This document shows positions 1 to 10,700 of a DNA stretch of 64,000 bases, in pieces. Position 1 is the first letter of the stretch. Each line of letters begins with the position of its first letter. The notes under the pieces are model-generated. The model saw only the letters and a program-made list of their open reading frames with translations. It ran no database searches and was not told where the DNA came from. Source of the DNA: Xenopus tropicalis (Eukaryota; Chordata; Amphibia; Anura; Pipidae); contig NC_030683.2 of assembly GCF_000004195.4 (NCBI RefSeq), forward strand, positions 67,985,764 to 68,049,763, in the 5' to 3' direction. Position numbers and translations under genes: made by a program.

Positions 1-260
1 CTCTCTTGTGCTCCCCCCTCCCTCAAGAATGCTAAGTACGCACTCCCCCCCCCTTAGGAATGTGGATCTGAGCCAATCAGCAGGAAGCTGACTCATAGTC
101 TAACTGAGCATGTTCACTTGGTCTGGGTGTCTATGCAGGAGTGAGGCATTATGGGAACTTTCTTTACACAGCTCAGCAGTTTTTCTTCCTGTTTGGCTTC
201 TGATCATCTGAACAGGTTAAATATGGGGATCTGAGCCAATCAGCAGGAAGCTGACTCATA
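1..260. repeat. TTAA-type interspersed repeat interior, with tandem copy 1
   Basis: This stretch resembles the interior of the same repeat family as the element at 21579-22018 (similar C-rich tract with CTCCCCCCTCCC near the left edge). A 163-bp unit starting GATCTGAGCCAATCAG lies at 65-227 and begins again at 228, where it is interrupted at 260 by a foldback MITE and resumes at 654. The unit is therefore a two-copy tandem duplication, and copy 1 preserves the uninterrupted target. Family assignment is by eye; the outer ends of the element lie outside the window or have decayed. Confidence 0.5.
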
Positions 261-653
261 GGGGCTGATTTACTAACCCACGAATCCGACCCGAATTGGA
301 AAAGTTCCGACTTGAAAACGAACATTTTGCAACTTTTTCGTATGTTTTGCGATTTTTTCGGATTCTTTACGAATTTTTCGTTACCAATACGATTTTTGCG
401 TAAAAACGCGAGTTTTTCGTATCCATTACGAAAGTTGCGTAAAAAGTTGCGCATTTTTCGTAGCGTTAAAACTTACGCGAAAAGTTGCGCATTTTTCGTA
501 GCGTTAAAACTTAAAAGGTGCAAAGTTTTGCATAAGTTTTAACGCTACGAAAAATGCGCAAAACATACGAAAAAATCGCAAAATACCGATCATTACGAAA
601 AAAACGCAATCGGACTCATTTCGACCCGTTCGTGGGTAAGTAAATCAGCCCCC
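261..653. mobile_element. Foldback TA-MITE, copy A
   Basis: A 393-bp non-autonomous DNA element. The left end reads GGGGCTGATTTACTAACCCA and the right end, reverse-complemented, gives GGGGGCTGATTTACTTACCC, so the ends are inverted repeats. It is flanked by TA at 259-260 and 654-655. The neighbouring tandem copy shows the empty target (ACTCATAGTCTAAC at about 91-104), which confirms a TA duplication. The interior is almost a palindrome made of repeated TTTTTCGTA and TACGAAAAA words. A TA target fits the Tc1/mariner group; that assignment is inference, since no transposase is encoded. Confidence 0.88.
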
Positions 654-790
654 TAGTCTAACTAACTGAGCATGTTCATTTGGTCTGGGTGTCTGTGCAG
701 GAGTGAGGCATTATGGGAACTTTCTTTACACAGCTCAGCATTTTTTCTTCCTGTTTGGCTTCTGATCATCTGACCAGGTAAAATATGGGG
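654..790. repeat. Tandem copy 2, continuation after MITE insertion
   Basis: The sequence resumes the 163-bp unit interrupted at 260 (GTCTAACTAACTGAGCATG, then TTATGGGAACTTTC, ending AAAATATGGGGA). Compared with copy 1 it carries an extra AACT and a few substitutions, so the duplication predates at least some divergence. Confidence 0.75.
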
Positions 791-1344
791 AGACTTAAGG
801 ACATATTGAGACAACTGAAGGTATGCCTGCAGCTTGAGATTAACTCTTTATTAGCCTTTCCTTCTCCTTTAAGTAATGAAGGAATACCATTTGGAGTGCA
901 TTCAGCACTCCAAAAAGTAGAGAGTGCTTCACTAGCTAGCTCAGCTAATGCAATCAATCTCACTGTCACACATTCCTTAGGGATACTATCACTAAGTTCT
1001 GTAAGTTTTATTTTTTGTCACATATCCAAAAAATATATGGAATAATGTAAGGAGATCAAAAAGCCTCATTTTATAATTGGGTACATGTATTTAATAATGC
1101 ACAAGTTTCATGAGTCATGTGATACAACTTACACTTCTATGCACAAATTATAACTGATATCACTAAGCTTGATTTTACCTGATGATGTCAAATAAGCACC
1201 TTTTATAAGGACCTATTTACAGGCTACTAATGGCTTTTGTGTATTATATAGTGAAGTGTTGTCCATCATATATAATGTTCTGACATAGCATGTCATATTA
1301 AATCTAAATGATGATGTCATACAGTGAAGTGTATGGAGTCTTCA
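791..1344. other. Non-coding, no feature recognised
   Basis: AT-rich DNA without long open frames in any coding context. Short frames on both strands around 785-1045 overlap each other and show no domain or splice support. Confidence 0.5.
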
Positions 1345-1424
1345 AGTAGACTGAGGCCCATCAAAATCCTTTGGAGGGCCACATCCAGCCCGCAGGCCTC
1401 CAGCTTTATAGCCCTGATATAGTT
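1345..1424 (-). mobile_element. hAT-type MITE end fragment
   Basis: Read on the minus strand this begins CAGGGCTATAAAGCTGGAGG and continues through GGGCTGGATGTGGCCCTCC. That pattern is typical of the end of widespread non-autonomous hAT elements, which start CAGGG and carry a GGCC-rich block. The opposite end was not found, so this is a fragment. Confidence 0.45.
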
Positions 1425-4126
1425 AATAATGAAACTCCTATTGTAAAATACTAAGACCACTGACATACAGTATCTACCCACTATATAAAGTGATACAGTA
1501 TACAGGTTTAAGTTACTTCAGTGCATCAGGCAGTAGTAATATGGGGATAAAATTGCTATATTTGGGTATATGTATCATGATATTGGCAGTGTAGGGGTTC
1601 AAAGACCATGCACGTCATGTCTAAAAGAAGGATATAGTGTGGAATGGTGTCATTAGGAAGGCCACCATCAAGAATTTCAGGGCCCCATACTACTAAGTAG
1701 CCAAGGGTTAACTCTCTTACTAAATAATTAGACCTTTGGTCATCTGGGTCCCTGAGTAGAGACATTATTTCAGAGAGCATGATTGCACCATCTACACAGC
1801 TAAATTTCTGTTACAGAAAAAAACCAGAACTTTGGCTCTTAAAGTTACCAGGGGTTGTTTTTTTCTTACCGCTAATAAATTAATGCTTGAGGCAAAAAAG
1901 GCACTGGGTATTCAGACCAAGGTACTTGCACAGACTGACAGCAAGCATACCTTACAAAAAGAAGGGTATATCACTTGCAATCATTTTGTTGGATTGGAGT
2001 CATAGCTAGCCAAGGTGTGGGCAGGCACCAAATAGGACAGTCAATATCCAAGCCAAGATAAAGGCAGCAAGCAAACCCTCCTAATGGAAGAGTGTGGTAC
2101 CTTCTTCCCTTCTGCCTGGTTCTATCCATGTGAATCAAACAGAAGTAGTTAGTGTTCCCCTTGTCTAGGCAATTGAATAATCAAACAGGATAATATAAAT
2201 GAAATGCCAGTAAAAAAGGGTATTCTCCAAATATTTTGTTTTTGCTTTTACTGATTGGGTAATTTTAATGTTATCATTTCTTTATTCTGCTCTATTCATC
2301 ACAAAAAATTATTGTTAAATCTTATTTCCTTTCCCTCCATCGCACAAGGCAATGTTCCTGTTTGCAGGTCTTGGTCTATTACAGAAGTTCTTCAAGGTAT
2401 ACAGTTGAGTAGGGAATCTTATAGCCTGATTTTAGCTCTGTGCATTGTTATTACAGGAGAATCAGTTTTACCTACTTTGTAGAGAAGCTACCCTCTCCCT
2501 CTATCCCACAGTGAATTGTTTCTCTACTCTTTGCCAGTCCTGCACCAAATAATCTGCAGCTACATGCACAAAGGGAAAAAAATCAGGTATTTCCTATTTA
2601 TCAGCACCTCTAGCATTTCATTCCATGGGTCCTTTAATGGAAAACTAAATGTTTGCTTTTATTCTGAAAAAAATATCATCAGGCATAGGGGATAAAGTTT
2701 AAAAATTGCAGAAAATCAAGCAGAAGAGCCATACACATAACATCCATAAACTTGAGCTCTATCCTGATCCTGTTTATATCTGCCCTCTATTGTTCAGCTG
2801 TTGGAAAAGATACATATATACATTCATAAGGAATTATTGCTGGTAATGTCACGTATGCATGTGACATACAGTAAAAAAAGCAAGATGCCTTACTTAGATA
2901 TATTTGCCTTTTTGAACACTGACAAAAATTATATCCAAAAGAAAATTCTGCACAGGCTGAAAGATGTCATTGGGCGTCAGGATCTGGGAAAAAAAAAGAA
3001 AATTTAGTAAGGGAGAATTAAGGACCAAACATTGACCTTCCTCATTCAGCAGTCTGCAAAGGAAGCCACTCTAGGGGAAAAGAGAAGCAGATATCAGTAC
3101 AAAGTTCAAGCCTAGCTCACAGGCAAAATGTCATTATTAAATCTGTTCTTGGGCATATAAATTCTTACCATATCAGCAACATTCTTTTGAATTATCTTTT
3201 CTACACAAATTGGCAGCTGCACATGGGAAAAAAAGAAAAAAGGTTATTAAACAAAAAAACTTGTATATATTGACTAACTACAACAACAACAACATAGAGG
3301 GGAAAGATGGTGTACATAACACAAGCTGTGTATACTTCCCAGTTTCAGGATTTAAGGGTGCATTAGGAGCCCCAAGACCTCTACATAGAGTATTTTGAGT
3401 TAAAAGTCAGTGTCCATGAGGCAGAAGGGAAACCCTGTATGGCCACAGAGTGACAGGACAGAACACTCACTATCATTTTTTGTTTTGTGAATCTTTTCAA
3501 AGTTTTCAGTGAAACAGGACAGATTTGCTCATCACTACCCTTCAGTTAACAGTATAAGAGAAAACAAATGCACATTATAGATTCCCTCATGTTGATAAAA
3601 TATGAATGTTATAAACATAAGGTGAGTTTGAACAATGATTGTAGGTTTGTGTCTAAAAAACTGTAGAGAAAAAAAAAAAAACTGTAGGGTCTTACTGACT
3701 GCAACAGTAACTAATGATTGTGTCTCAGCCCTAGCTTGTCATTAGTAGCCCTGCACCCCAGACTAATTTCTTACTATTTAACAATTATACTGCATTATAG
3801 GCCCCAACTTACCGGCCGGCTCAGTAAATACCAGGTCACTGCTCCTGGTATTATTATCCTTTCTAATACATAAATTATACAGATCAGTTCTGTGACCTGC
3901 ATAACAGCCTACAGCCTTGTACCTTTATGTGGTCACAAAATTCCTCAGGAACTTTTAACATCTTTATAATATACAGGAGGGGGTACATTATCCCTTATAA
4001 TACATAGGTAATACTGAGAGACACCTTGACTGTACACCAGATTCATTGTCCATTAATGTACGGTTGCACTTTCTTGTCCTGCTGGTCTACACTTCTGTAA
4101 TAAAACTCTCATAATTCAGTTATTTT
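1425..4126. other. Intergenic or intronic DNA, no gene recognised
   Basis: About 2.7 kb of AT-rich sequence. Short open frames (for example 1556-1780 on the minus strand, 2255-2482 and 2801-3007 on the plus strand) have low-complexity or random-looking translations and no recognisable domain. Poly-A runs at about 3668-3681 are simple sequence. Confidence 0.5.
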
Positions 4127-4668
4127 TACATAGTTACATAGGGTTTAAAAAAAAGTTCAACCCTTCCAAGTAAACCAAGCACACACAAACCTATACTGAC
4201 CTATCTATACACTAACACACATAAGCCATATATACTAACTTCAATACTAATTGTAGATTTTAGTATCACAATAGCCTTGGATACTATGCTTGTTCGAGAA
4301 CTCATCCAGGCCCCTTTTAAAGGCATTAACAGAATCTGCCATTACCACATCACTAGGAAGGGCATTCCACAACCTCACTGCCCTCACCTTGAAAAACCAC
4401 CTACGCTGCTTCAAATGGAAGCTCCGTTCCTCTAATCTAAAGGGGTGACCTCTGGGGCGCTGGTTGTTTTTGTGGGAAAAAAAGAACATCTCCTATCTGC
4501 CTATAATCCCCTCTAATGTACTTTAATGTACAGAGTAATCATGTCCCCTCGCAAGTGCCTTTTTCCAGAGAAAACAACCCCAAACTTGACAGTCTATCCT
4601 CATAGTTTAAATCTCTCATCCCCTTTAACAGCTTAGTTGCACGTCTCTGCACTCTCTCCAGCTCATTA
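4127..4668 (-). mobile_element. CR1 LINE 3' end, 5'-truncated
   Basis: On the minus strand this is the last part of a CR1-type ORF2 plus its 3' tail. The frame at 4489-4247 reads RPRGHPFRLEERSFHLKQRR, then FKVRAVRLWNALPSDVV and a short tail, the usual C-terminal end of CR1 ORF2. The 3' tail (AACCCTATGTAACTATGTA on the minus strand) matches the tail of the second copy at 58700-58759. It is truncated at its 5' side near 4668, the normal outcome of incomplete target-primed reverse transcription. Confidence 0.85.
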
Positions 4669-4671
4669 AAA

Positions 4672-5017
4672 AGGAGAAGAAGTCATTTAGGCATTTTACT
4701 GCCAATTAATTTTTTTTCTTGAATAATTTGCCTTTCTCTTCTGCCTCTTTCCAGATTTCAAATGGGGGCCAAAAATTATTGCTCTGCGAGGCTACAATTT
4801 TATTATTATCATCATTTTTATTACTTATTTTTCCATGTAGGCCCCTTAACTGTTCATATTCCCATCTCTTGTTTAAACCACTACCTGGTTGCTAGGGTAA
4901 ATAAGACCCTAGCAACCAGATAGCTGCTAAATTACCAAATGGAGAGCTGCTGAACAAAAAGCTAAATAACTGAAAATCCATTAAAAATAAAAGTGAATTT
5001 AAAGGTGAACTACCCCT
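4672..5017. mobile_element. T2-like TTAA MITE
   Basis: The right end GGTGAACTACCCC is followed by TTAA at 5018-5021. The interior shares GAGGCTACAATTTTATT and the block GTTGCTAGGGTAAAT with the copies at 25425-25797 and 62557-62865. TTAA targets and GGGTGGTTCACC-like ends are known from Xenopus T2 elements, related to Kolobok. The left end merges with the CR1 fragment and is imprecise. Confidence 0.7.
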
Positions 5018-5215
5018 TTAACCTAACTGATCATAAATACAAATGTTTGCAGATCCCCTCACAGAAGTGCATGCATGGATACTTTTACATCCTAAGCATT
5101 TTAGGGTAAAAAAAAGCACTCCCCCCCGCACATTTGTACAGAATCCTTGGAAGTCAGTGGGAATGACAAGAGGTAGTTGGGAGGTTAATTTTTTACACCA
5201 GCAGCTAATCCACTA

Positions 5216-5746
5216 AGGGGCACATTTACTAACCCACGAACGGGTCGAAATGAGTCCGATTGCGTTTTTTTCGTAATGATCGGTATTTTGCGATTTTTTC
5301 GTATTTTTTGCGATTTTTTTCGGCTTCCTTACGAATTTTTCGTTACCAATACGATTTTTGCGTAAAAATGCGAGTTTTTCGTAGCCATTATGAAAGTTGC
5401 GTAAAATCTGGCGATTTTTCGTAGCGTTAAAACTTGCGCAAAAAGTTGCGCTTTTTTCGTAGCGTTAAAACTTACGCGAAACTTTGCACCTTTTAAGTTT
5501 TAACGCTACGAAAAAGGCGCAACTTTTCGCGTAACTTTTAACGCTACGAAAAAAGCGCAACTTTTTACGCAACTTTCGTAATGGCTACGGAAAACTCGCG
5601 TTTTTACGCAAAAATCGTATTGGTAACGAAAAATTCGTAAAGACTCCGAAAAAATTGCAACAAATACGAAAAAGTCGCAAAATGTTCGTTTTCAAGTCGG
5701 AACTTTTCCAATTCGGGTCGGATTCGTGGGTTAGTAAATCAGCCCC
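5216..5746. mobile_element. Foldback TA-MITE, copy B
   Basis: A 531-bp relative of copy A. The left end AGGGGCACATTTACTAACCC and the right end (reverse complement GGGGCTGATTTACTAACCC) are flanked by TA at 5214-5215 and 5747-5748. The interior is a long near-palindrome centred close to 5480, built of TTTTTCGTAGCGTTAAAACTT and its reverse complement. The two ends carry different third bases (CACA versus CTGA), so the termini come from distinguishable subfamilies or have drifted apart. Confidence 0.88.
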
Positions 5747-5752
5747 TAAGTC

Positions 5753-6360
5753 TCACATTAGCTTTAGGTCAGTCTATGTATGGCCCATCTTTAGCCGCCC
5801 CAAACAAAAAAGTCACCCTCCGCCTATGCAGGCATAGATTCACAGCGAATCTCTGCGTTTCGCCATTGGCAGATTTTTTTGCTTTTTGCCGCCCCTGGTA
5901 ACTTTGGGGGCGCTGCCGCCTGAGGCCAGTTCATGGTAGCAGCGCCCCTGGAATAAACAGTCCCAGAAAAAATGTGAATACAAATTGAGGCAAAATTGAC
6001 ACATCATTCAAGCAATATAGCAAACATTACATGGAAGTGTTAATGAGAAGTGCATAAACCTCAAGCAGGTAAACAGCATTAACTCAGAGGAAGGCCATCC
6101 TCTCCATACATATGGCCATACATGGGCTCTCTCATTTTCCTGCACAGAAATGAATGAATCTGTTCTGTTTCACCAAACAAAAAAATTTACAAAACACATT
6201 GAAGTTTCCATTCCACATGACTTTTTTTTGTGGCCACTGGAATTGGTTCTTAGGGAGGTTGGGGCAGAAGGTGGTTTTTGGCGACCCTTTTACCCACCTT
6301 TACTTGCATGCCCTTCTGTGGCTTGCTACCCCTTTCAGACATTAGTTGACCCAAACTCTC
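5753..6360. other. Non-coding DNA upstream of candidate promoter
   Basis: No gene recognised. The segment at 5780-5950 contains a GC-richer stretch (CCGCCCCTGGTAACTTTGG, then GGGGGCGCTGCCGCC) that may be a decayed repeat. The open frames overlapping here on the plus strand are in competing frames and unsupported. Confidence 0.4.
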
Positions 6361-6399
6361 TGTGACTCTGGTTAGTGAGTACTGTAAAGCTCCCCCCCC

Positions 6400-6728
6400 C
6401 CCCCCTTCACTTCAGCAACACTACCAAAGGTTTCCAAGGTTATCGTTGTCTCTGAGCAGCATACATCCGGGGGGGGGGGGACCTCATACTGCTTGCTGTT
6501 CCCCTGCCTTCCCGGGAGTACTGTGCCCCAAGTGCCCGTGTGGCAGGCTGCAGAGCAGTGACAGGTGTCTGTGTTCCCCAGCAGATTTCAGCCAATGGCA
6601 GCGAGGCGGGCGGGCTCTGCTGCTGGGAGAGAGTGAGCAGAGCGCGGAGTGTCAGTGCGTGTGTGTGTGGAAGAGCCCGCAGCTTTGCACCGAGCCCGCA
6701 GCTTCTTTCTTACCTCTAAGCAGACGCC
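6400..6728 (+). promoter_or_regulatory. CpG-rich candidate promoter and 5' UTR
   Basis: This is the only clearly GC- and CpG-rich unique-looking block in the window outside transposons. It holds a CCAAT box at 6592-6596, followed at once by GC boxes (GAGGCGGGCGGG at 6603-6614), then GTGTGTGTGTGG at about 6659-6670 and GC-rich sequence up to an ATG at 6729. A C run (6403-6416) and a G run (6471-6480) flank it. The order CCAAT, GC box, ATG about 130 bp downstream suits a TATA-less vertebrate promoter. The transcription start, perhaps 6640-6670, is inferred only. Confidence 0.5.
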
Positions 6729-6816
6729 ATGTGGGGGGTTCCCGCTGCTGCTCACCTGTACCACCATGTGTGCTGGATGTTCGGCGCGGCGCTCACTGTC
6801 CTGCTCTCCATCACAG
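6729..6816 (+). CDS. Candidate first coding exon, signal peptide or anchor
   Basis: The ATG at 6729 sits in GACGCCATGT, and an in-frame TAA lies three codons upstream, so this ATG would be the start if the frame is translated. The frame reads MWGVPAAAHLYHHVCWMFGA, then ALTVLLSITG, and meets AG|GTACAC at 6816/6817, a good splice donor. That gives 29 codons plus one base, i.e. a phase-1 exon end. Residues about 17-28 form a hydrophobic core, so the product may be secreted or membrane-anchored. Without splicing the frame ends eight codons later at TGA. I do not recognise the gene and found no exon that joins it in the window. The call rests on promoter context, start context and the donor site. 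Confidence 0.45.
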
Positions 6817-7511
6817 GTACACTCCAGGCAGCCACCAACTGAACCTCCTGAGGCTGACATTACTATGCACCTCGTCATTCCGTCTGTCTTCTTGCAGCTG
6901 CACATTGCACCTCCTCTCTCCACCTTTCCAATCATCCTGCGTCTCACCTTTCAGTCATTGTGATAATCATGCGCTGCACCTCTACCCTCTTGTCGCTACT
7001 CTCCGCCCTCACTATCACCTCCCTTATTAAGCGGGCATCTAGCTTTTTCTTCTCTTTTTAACCCACCTTGGGTACAAGCGCATTACCTTCACCATCCCTG
7101 GTGCCTTGCCTCTTATGCATCCCTTGCCCCAAGCGCCCATTTCCTTCTACAGACAGCACGTTAGACTCTTTTTTTCTCAGACCCCACAACTTCCTCACAC
7201 TCCTGTCTCTTTCCTTATAGACAAGTATCCAACTAAATCTTCCTCTTTGTTGTAGGGACTTTAATACCCACTTCTGTGCTTCAGCTCTCCCATTATTTCT
7301 CCTATTGTTTCTTTAAAGCCAAGTACCCTTTTCTGGTCACCAGCAATTTAACCTTTTTACCTGTATACCCCTTTGCACCCTTTCCTGGGCACTTCAACTC
7401 TCCGTCTACATTACCTTGCACTCAAGTACTCCTCCCTCTCTATCCCCAGTACTGCCCCAATAGAACCAGTTCTTCTATAACCTTCAGCAATTCACAAAAC
7501 CCACTGTAAAA
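6817..7511 (+). other. Pyrimidine-rich intron-like sequence
   Basis: Immediately after the candidate donor the plus strand becomes strongly C/T-rich, and this continues beyond the MITE at 7520 to about 9200. Open frames of up to 222 codons here are a by-product of the strand bias: they are rich in Ser, Leu, Pro and Phe and have no domain. A first intron starting at 6817 fits. Confidence 0.45.
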
Positions 7512-7519
7512 ATTATTGA

Positions 7520-7745
7520 TAGTGATGAGCAAATCTGTTTCGCAATAAAATTCATGAAACGTAAAGCAAATTTGCAAAACAGCTAAAAATTCGTGAAAAG
7601 CATATGTCGTGCAATTTTTTGTTGCCTGCTCGCTGAATTTTTCAGCAGTGAATTTTCACTGAAGTTTCGCCACGCAATTCGCCACTGGCGACATGCGAAA
7701 ATTCGTTGCGAATCCATGCCTGGTGAAAAAATTTGCTTATCACTA
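7520..7745. mobile_element. hAT MITE with exact 8-bp target duplication
   Basis: A 226-bp element. The left end is TAGTGATGAGCAAATCTG and the right end reverse-complements to TAGTGATAAGCAAATTTT. The 8-bp sequence ATTATTGA is present on both sides (7512-7519 and 7746-7753). An 8-bp duplication with TAGNGATG ends is diagnostic of hAT elements. There is no coding capacity. The element at 17439-17748 belongs to the same family. Confidence 0.92.
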
Positions 7746-7753
7746 ATTATTGA

Positions 7754-10700
7754 TATTAACTGTTCCATTTTCTCAAACTCCAGAATTTCTTGTACTAAAG
7801 AAGTTCTCTTTCCTCTTTGCCACCTGCACTCACAACTCTGCTTTGCATTCAAATACCCTTCCACTTTATCACCAGCACTTCAGTCCTTTTTCCATTCTTA
7901 TCCCTTCTATCCATGTATTCATTATTCTTAGCCCTGACTGACAGCACTTTTCTTATTATTTCTTTGCACCCATGAGTGCCTTGCTATCTATACCCAACCC
8001 ATCGCCTTTTATTCTTCTACTCCTATATGCACGCAAGTATTCCTTAATCACTATCTCCAGCTCTCAGTTACTGGTTCTTTATTTTCTCTTGTACCCAAAT
8101 ACTCTTTATCTAGCCCCAGATCTTCCACAGTTTCTCATCTCTATTCTCTACCTTAACTTCTCATTCTCACTTATCTTACCCCCAGCCTTTATTTTCTTTG
8201 TAGTATCACTATTTTTTTTTCTCAAATTGTTTATTATAGCACATCACCTTCTTCAGTCCCAGTGCTTATACACCTTGCTTCTCTACTCTCTGTGCCATGC
8301 TGGGCCTAAATGTTTCCTATATCTCAGTAATGCTGCAGTTCATCATTCCACATTAGGTTTAATAATACGCAACATTTTTTGTATGCCTTAACAAATAATA
8401 TTCTATGAAATATAAATTTTTTAACCCACAGTTCAACCATGCATCACTGATTTATTTGATTTGTTAATGTCACATTATTTTTCAATGTTATCCAACAGAA
8501 CTGTCTTTCACTACTCCACTTTATCCTGCAGCAGGACTTGGTCACCACAATAAGCTTTTCCCCAAATTTCTTCAACTGCTGTCAACTTTCATTTTTGTTT
8601 TACTTTAATTTTAACCAGTGACCTTATAAATTCTATGTCCATATTCTGTACCATACAGTTTAAAATTGAAGTCATCACCTTCCTCCATATATAATACTCG
8701 ATGCATACAGGGTCCTTAATTAATGTAAATAGCATTGAAATAGTTTTGCTAAATTACATTTCCAGTATCCATTTCCACCATCTTCTCAAATACTTTCTTA
8801 CTCTTACACTGTTAACCACCTGAATTTACACTTTACGCTACTAAATTACATTGCTTGCATCTTTGTATCTGAACATTTTTTTATTTCTTTTAGTTTGCTT
8901 TTCAGCCAGCTTTATATTTAATTACTTATTTAAGCTGTCTCAATCCTTTCTTCTCACCCACTCACTTTAATGTCTCCTATCTATTCTCTATACATATCTT
9001 TTATAACTGCTAACCTTTACCAATTTTCTTTCACATGCTTTCCTTATATGCCAGTTAATCTAGTTATTCTTTATTGGGTACATAGATAAGCAAATGCTGT
9101 GCATTGAATCTAGCTATGACTTTATTACCAATTTTCAGATACCTTAATTTTATTCCAGGTGATTTTGCATAAATCCTCTTTCATGATTTTAGCTTAACCC
9201 TTCCTGTGCTAGAGGGCAGCAACACATAGCAAAGCAATAAATCCCCTCTCATATGCCCCTCGTGTTTTTCATGTAATTATTTAGTGTATCTGTGATTTCT
9301 ATCAGCTGAGCTCATTCAGTTTACAGTAGTTTAAATCACATTGTTCTATGAGCATTCTGATTTATCCAGTTGTGTTCTCATATTCTGCATACCCATTGCT
9401 GCACCGGTCGTCCAGGGTTTTCGTCTTTGTTGACCATTTTTATCACCTAAAACTTTTCAGGGACACTTGAAATATAAACATAGTAACATAAGTGGGATAT
9501 TGGGTATAAGACTGTGTAAGATTCTGGATGAAAGGAAACTGTCAGGGCAAGGGAAAGGATATCATAGATAAAAGTCCAAAGGCCAAAAAGTGTAACTGTT
9601 GTTTTGGTATGTACACTACATCAAGAATTACAATCAATCATTATCTGATTGTTACATGGGCTGGAAAGGTGTAGGGGATTTGTAGTGGCTGTCAGTGGTA
9701 TCCTGGAAGATAAAGTTTAATAGCAGTCAGTGACTAAAGTTTTACCAAAGTTTTGTTATCCCTGATATATGTGCTTGACCACTCAGTTGAGTTGGGCGCG
9801 CCAGACTTCCTAATTCACCATGGAGTACATAGTACCCAACATTAACAGATTTTAAAGTTGTATACAAAATACTCATAAGATGGCATTTACAGGATTTTAA
9901 CACAGGGGTAAATAAATCAACTCTTTACTAACACTTCTGATGAGGGTCCCTGCCTGTGTATGTCTGAAACATTGAGGTAATAATAAATCTCCAGATTTAT
10001 GATTTTGTAAAAATCCTGTGTATGCTGTCTTTTATGTATACACAATTTTACTAGAGTGTTGTGGATAGCTACTATAAACCAGTGGCGCTGTATGACGAAT
10101 TGTGTATACTTTATAATATACAGTATATGTTTACTGGTTTAATAATTTTGCTTCTATCAGTGCAGCTGTATGATGTTTAGAACTTTTGCTTTTTTTATTA
10201 ACTGTGCAACATATTGCTCATTTTAGTAATTAGTACTTATTTGCTAGTTAGCTTTATTAAATACCTGACAATAAATAACTACAGTGCTGTATTATGTCCT
10301 CATTTATAATGATATTTTGTGCTGTGTTACACATCTCTGGGCAAGTCAGTCTATGTTATGTTTAGTGTTTTAGTGTTGTAAGGAATTCTTACAAAATTAA
10401 TGTCTGAATATCAATAAATGGTGCATATAAATATCTCATAAACGTTTCATTTTGTATAATGCATGTATGGTATGTGTTAACTCCTATTATATCAGATACA
10501 GTATGTGAAGAGAGATACATTCAAGGCTAATTCTATTTCTCCTGTACATTCTTAATGAAGTGGATTGTCCAGTTAAACTGCTCTACCGTGAAATAATGTT
10601 ATCTATGTATGCTATTCTATTTATGGGGCCGACACTTATGTTTGTACTCATCAAACTATCAGTCTGCGGAATATAAGGTAGGTGAAGAAAAACATAGACA

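Noticed and set aside
6588..6947. 119-codon minus-strand frame in the CpG block
   Set aside because: A GC-rich region is open in several frames on both strands; no domain and no promoter signals on this strand.
6362..7030. 222-codon plus-strand open frame over the promoter region
   Set aside because: The sequence is strongly strand-biased (C/T-rich), the frame starts within a C run, has no domain, and competes with two other frames. The short frame starting at 6729 has better start and splice context.
7972..8391. 139-codon hydrophobic frame resembling a membrane protein
   Set aside because: Plus-strand pyrimidine richness yields Leu, Phe, Ser and Ile codons; the hydrophobic pattern is a composition effect.
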